Assembly (NCBI RefSeq): GCF_001423905.1 | Contig: NZ_LMPQ01000010.1 | Span: forward strand, 990,828 to 1,028,036 | Length of the DNA stretch: 37,209 nt | DNA from: Frigoribacterium sp. Leaf186 | GTDB taxonomy: Bacteria > Actinomycetota > Actinomycetes > Actinomycetales > Microbacteriaceae | Reading direction: 5' to 3' | Shown here: one piece after another, positions 35,538 through 37,209 of the stretch | Position numbering within the stretch: the first letter of the stretch is position 1 | Layout of the letters: every line of letters begins with the position of its first letter | Made by a program: the position numbers and the translations under genes | The notes under the pieces: generated by a model | Told to the model about the DNA's origin: nothing | Seen by the model: the letters and a program-made list of their open reading frames with translations, nothing else | Database searches by the model: none

Positions 35538-35557
35538 CGGCACCCCACGGGGTGCCG
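35538..35557. terminator. Hairpin between convergent genes
   Basis: CGGCACCCC (35538-35546) and GGGGTGCCG (35549-35557) are perfect 9-bp arms with AC between, giving a stem of about 8 bp. It lies between the septum-domain and HAD-gene stops. Confidence 0.6.
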
Positions 35558-35571
35558 ACCGCGTCGCGGGG

Positions 35572-36384
35572 TCAGGCCTCGGACGGCACCACGTCGGACT
35601 CGACCGGTTCGCTGCGCACGAGTTCGTGCACGCCCGCGAGGATCTCGTTCGGGCGGAACGGGTACCGGTCGATCTCGGCCTGGTCGCTGATGCCCGTCAT
35701 CACGAGGATCGTGTGCAGGCCAGCCTCGATGCCCGCCATGATGTCGGTGTCCATGCGGTCGCCGATCATCGCGGTGTTCTCGCTGTGGGCGCCGATGCGG
35801 TTCATCGCCGAGCGGAACATCATCGGGTTGGGCTTGCCGACGACGTAGGGGTCTCTGTTGGTGGCCTTCGAGATCATCGCCGCGATCGCGCCGGTGGCGG
35901 GCAGCACGCCGTCGGCGCTCGGGCCCGTGGCGTCGGGGTTCGTGACGATGAAGCGTGCACCACCGAGGATCAGCCGCACGGCCTTGGTGATCGAGTCGAA
36001 CGAGTAGTTGCGGGTCTCGCCGACGACGACGTAGTCGGGGTTGGTCTCGGTCATGATGAACCCGGCCTCGTGGAGGGCGGTCGTCATGCCGGCCTCGCCG
36101 ATGACGAACGCCGAGCCGCCGGGCATCTGCGACCGGCAGAAGTCGGCCGTCGCCATGGCGCTCGTCCAGATGCGCTCTTCGGGCACGTGCAGGCCCGAGG
36201 CCCGCAGCCGGGCGGCGAGGTCACGCGGCGTGAAGATCGAGTTGTTCGTCAGCACGAGGTAGGGCGTGCCTTCGTCTTGCCACTGCTGGATGAGCTCGGC
36301 GGCCCCGGGCAACGCGTGGTTCTCGTGCACGAGCACGCCGTCCATGTCGGTCAGCCAGCATTCGACGTCTTCGCGTGCACCCAT
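35572..36384 (-). CDS. HAD-IIA (NagD-like) phosphatase
   Basis: Haloacid-dehalogenase-superfamily phosphatase of 270 residues, subclass IIA. Seen: LTDMDGVLVHENHALPG with nucleophile Asp and acid Asp, VLTNNSIFTPR (motif II Thr), VVGKPNPMMF (motif III Lys) and MIGDRMDTDI (acidic motif IV). NagD-like enzymes dephosphorylate nucleotides or sugar phosphates; the substrate is not predictable. TAAGGT at 36396-36391 lies so that the transcription start falls exactly on the A of the ATG at 36384, so the mRNA is leaderless. Confidence 0.9.
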   Translation of the reverse strand: MGAREDVECWLTDMDGVLVHENHALPGAAELIQQWQDEGTPYLVLTNNSIFTPRDLAARLRASGLHVPEERIWTSAMATADFCRSQMPGGSAFVIGEAGMTTALHEAGFIMTETNPDYVVVGETRNYSFDSITKAVRLILGGARFIVTNPDATGPSADGVLPATGAIAAMISKATNRDPYVVGKPNPMMFRSAMNRIGAHSENTAMIGDRMDTDIMAGIEAGLHTILVMTGISDQAEIDRYPFRPNEILAGVHELVRSEPVESDVVPSEA

Positions 36385-36390
36385 GCGGTC

Positions 36391-36454
36391 ACCTTAGCGA
36401 GGTGCTCTGCGAGCCGAGGAGGCGCGGGTGGCGCCTGTGGAGAACGCCTACCCT
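36391..36454. promoter_or_regulatory. Divergent leaderless promoters
   Basis: For the HAD gene, -10 TAAGGT at 36396-36391; for the methyltransferase gene, -10 TACCCT at 36449-36454. In each case the start codon is exactly 7 nt past the last T. Between them lies copy 7 of the dispersed 12-mer (36418-36429), in the -35 zone of the methyltransferase promoter. Confidence 0.6.
36418..36429 (+). repeat. Dispersed 12-mer GGAGGCGCGGGT, copy 7
   Basis: Exact copy in the divergent promoter region between the HAD and methyltransferase genes. Confidence 0.75.
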
Positions 36455-36460
36455 GGTCGG

Positions 36461-37135
36461 GTGCCCCAGGACGACGACCGCGCCCCCGACCCGACCGAGT
36501 CGACCGACCCGCCCGAGCCGACCGTCGACCCCGAGCACGGCGTCGGGCCCTGGCCCGGCGGTGAGGCCGCGTGGCCCGAGGGCGACCACTGGGACCTCGA
36601 CCTGCTGCGCGAGGGCGACCGGCGCAACGTGATCGACCGGTACCGGTACTGGACGATGGAGGCGATCGTCGCCGACATCGACTCGCACCGGCACCCCTTC
36701 CACGTCGCGGTCGAGAACTGGCAGCACGACATGAACATCGGCTCGATCGTCCGCAGCGCGAACGCCTTCGCGGCCGACACCGTGCACATCGTCGGGCGTC
36801 GTCGCTGGAACAAGCGGGGCGCCATGGTGACCGACCGCTACCAGCACGTCGTCCACCACCCCGACGTGGCCACGTTCGTCGCGTGGGCCCGGGGCGTCGG
36901 CCTGCCGATCCTCGCGATCGACAACGTCGAGGGGTCGGTGCCGATCGAGACCTACGCCCTGCCCGAGCGGTGCGTGCTGCTCTTCGGGCAGGAGGGGCCG
37001 GGGCTCAGCCCCGAGTCGATCGCCGCGGCCGACGCCGTCATCGAGATCTCGCAGTTCGGGTCGACCCGCAGCATCAACGCCTCGGCCGCCGGCGCGATCG
37101 TCATGCACGAGTGGGTGCGCCAGCACCGCTTCTGA
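36461..37135 (+). CDS. SPOUT-family (TrmH/SpoU) RNA 2'-O-methyltransferase
   Basis: Trefoil-knot methyltransferase of 224 residues. Motif 1 is HDMNIGSIVRSANAF (Asn and Arg), motif 2 LLFGQEGPGLSPE and motif 3 ISQFGSTRSINASAAGAI, a complete SPOUT set. It should add a methyl group to a ribose 2'-OH of tRNA or rRNA using SAM; the target is not readable. The first 35 residues are acidic and Pro-rich (DPTESTDPPEPT). The GTG at 36461 is chosen because -10 TACCCT lies exactly 7 nt upstream; an in-frame GTG at 36428 would lie upstream of the promoter. Confidence 0.9.
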   Translation: MPQDDDRAPDPTESTDPPEPTVDPEHGVGPWPGGEAAWPEGDHWDLDLLREGDRRNVIDRYRYWTMEAIVADIDSHRHPFHVAVENWQHDMNIGSIVRSANAFAADTVHIVGRRRWNKRGAMVTDRYQHVVHHPDVATFVAWARGVGLPILAIDNVEGSVPIETYALPERCVLLFGQEGPGLSPESIAAADAVIEISQFGSTRSINASAAGAIVMHEWVRQHRF

Positions 37136-37209
37136 GCCGACGCCTTCGTGTGCCGCCGCGTCGGGTGGGCGGGCTGTCGTTCTCTGCCGCCGGGCAGGCC
37201 GACGGCCCC

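Overview
The window looks like chromosome from a very GC-rich actinobacterium, most likely Microbacteriaceae (a judgement from codon use, gene families and promoter style; no search was run). Coding third positions are almost all G or C. Many starts sit exactly 7 nt after a TAnnnT-type -10 box with no Shine-Dalgarno sequence, which indicates leaderless mRNAs. Genes cover nearly everything: no gene-free stretch exceeds 300 bases, and the largest is 1548-1762. I see no rRNA, tRNA, insertion sequence, prophage or CRISPR.

Layout. 1-1547: 5' part of a secreted protein with Ig-like repeats, running off the left edge. 1763-3955: ClpB lacking its N-domain, behind a perfect HspR operator (HAIR). 4014-20117: a surface-polysaccharide locus in three blocks. 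Block 1 (+) has a WbpI-type epimerase, a Wzz/BY-kinase fusion, a glycosyltransferase and a low-molecular-weight tyrosine phosphatase. Block 2 (-) has pglC, pglD, a glycosyltransferase and a Wzy-like polymerase, followed by a separately promoted beta-helix protein. Block 3 (+) has wbpD, wbpE, wbpB, wbpA and a Wzx-like flippase. Together these encode every enzyme needed to convert UDP-GlcNAc to UDP-2,3-diacetamido-2,3-dideoxymannuronate. The priming enzyme resembles PglC, which uses UDP-diacetylbacillosamine; a PglE-like aminotransferase lies about 15 kb away at 29080-30210. I predict a Wzx/Wzy-assembled polymer started on diacetylbacillosamine and containing an acidic diacetamido sugar, with chain length set by the kinase/phosphatase pair.

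20122-20763 is an orphan trpF. 20809-27074 is an envelope export/sensing module: a MacB-type permease, its ATPase, a lipoprotein adaptor with a peptidoglycan-binding domain, and two related lipoproteins built from a duplicated Cys motif, all divergent from an OmpR-type response regulator and a sensor kinase. This is the best candidate for an incompletely described system.

27114-37135 is mostly housekeeping: a nitroreductase, a threonine aldolase, the PglE-like enzyme, an AEC carrier, exonuclease III, a small unknown ORF, pyrE coupled to a large acidic membrane protein with a septum-formation-like domain, a HAD-IIA phosphatase and a SPOUT RNA methyltransferase. The last 74 bases are non-coding and show nothing I can name.

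Across the window a 12-mer, GGAGGCGCGGGT, recurs seven times, six on the + strand, in unrelated reading frames and in intergenic DNA. It is the most striking signal not explained by genes.
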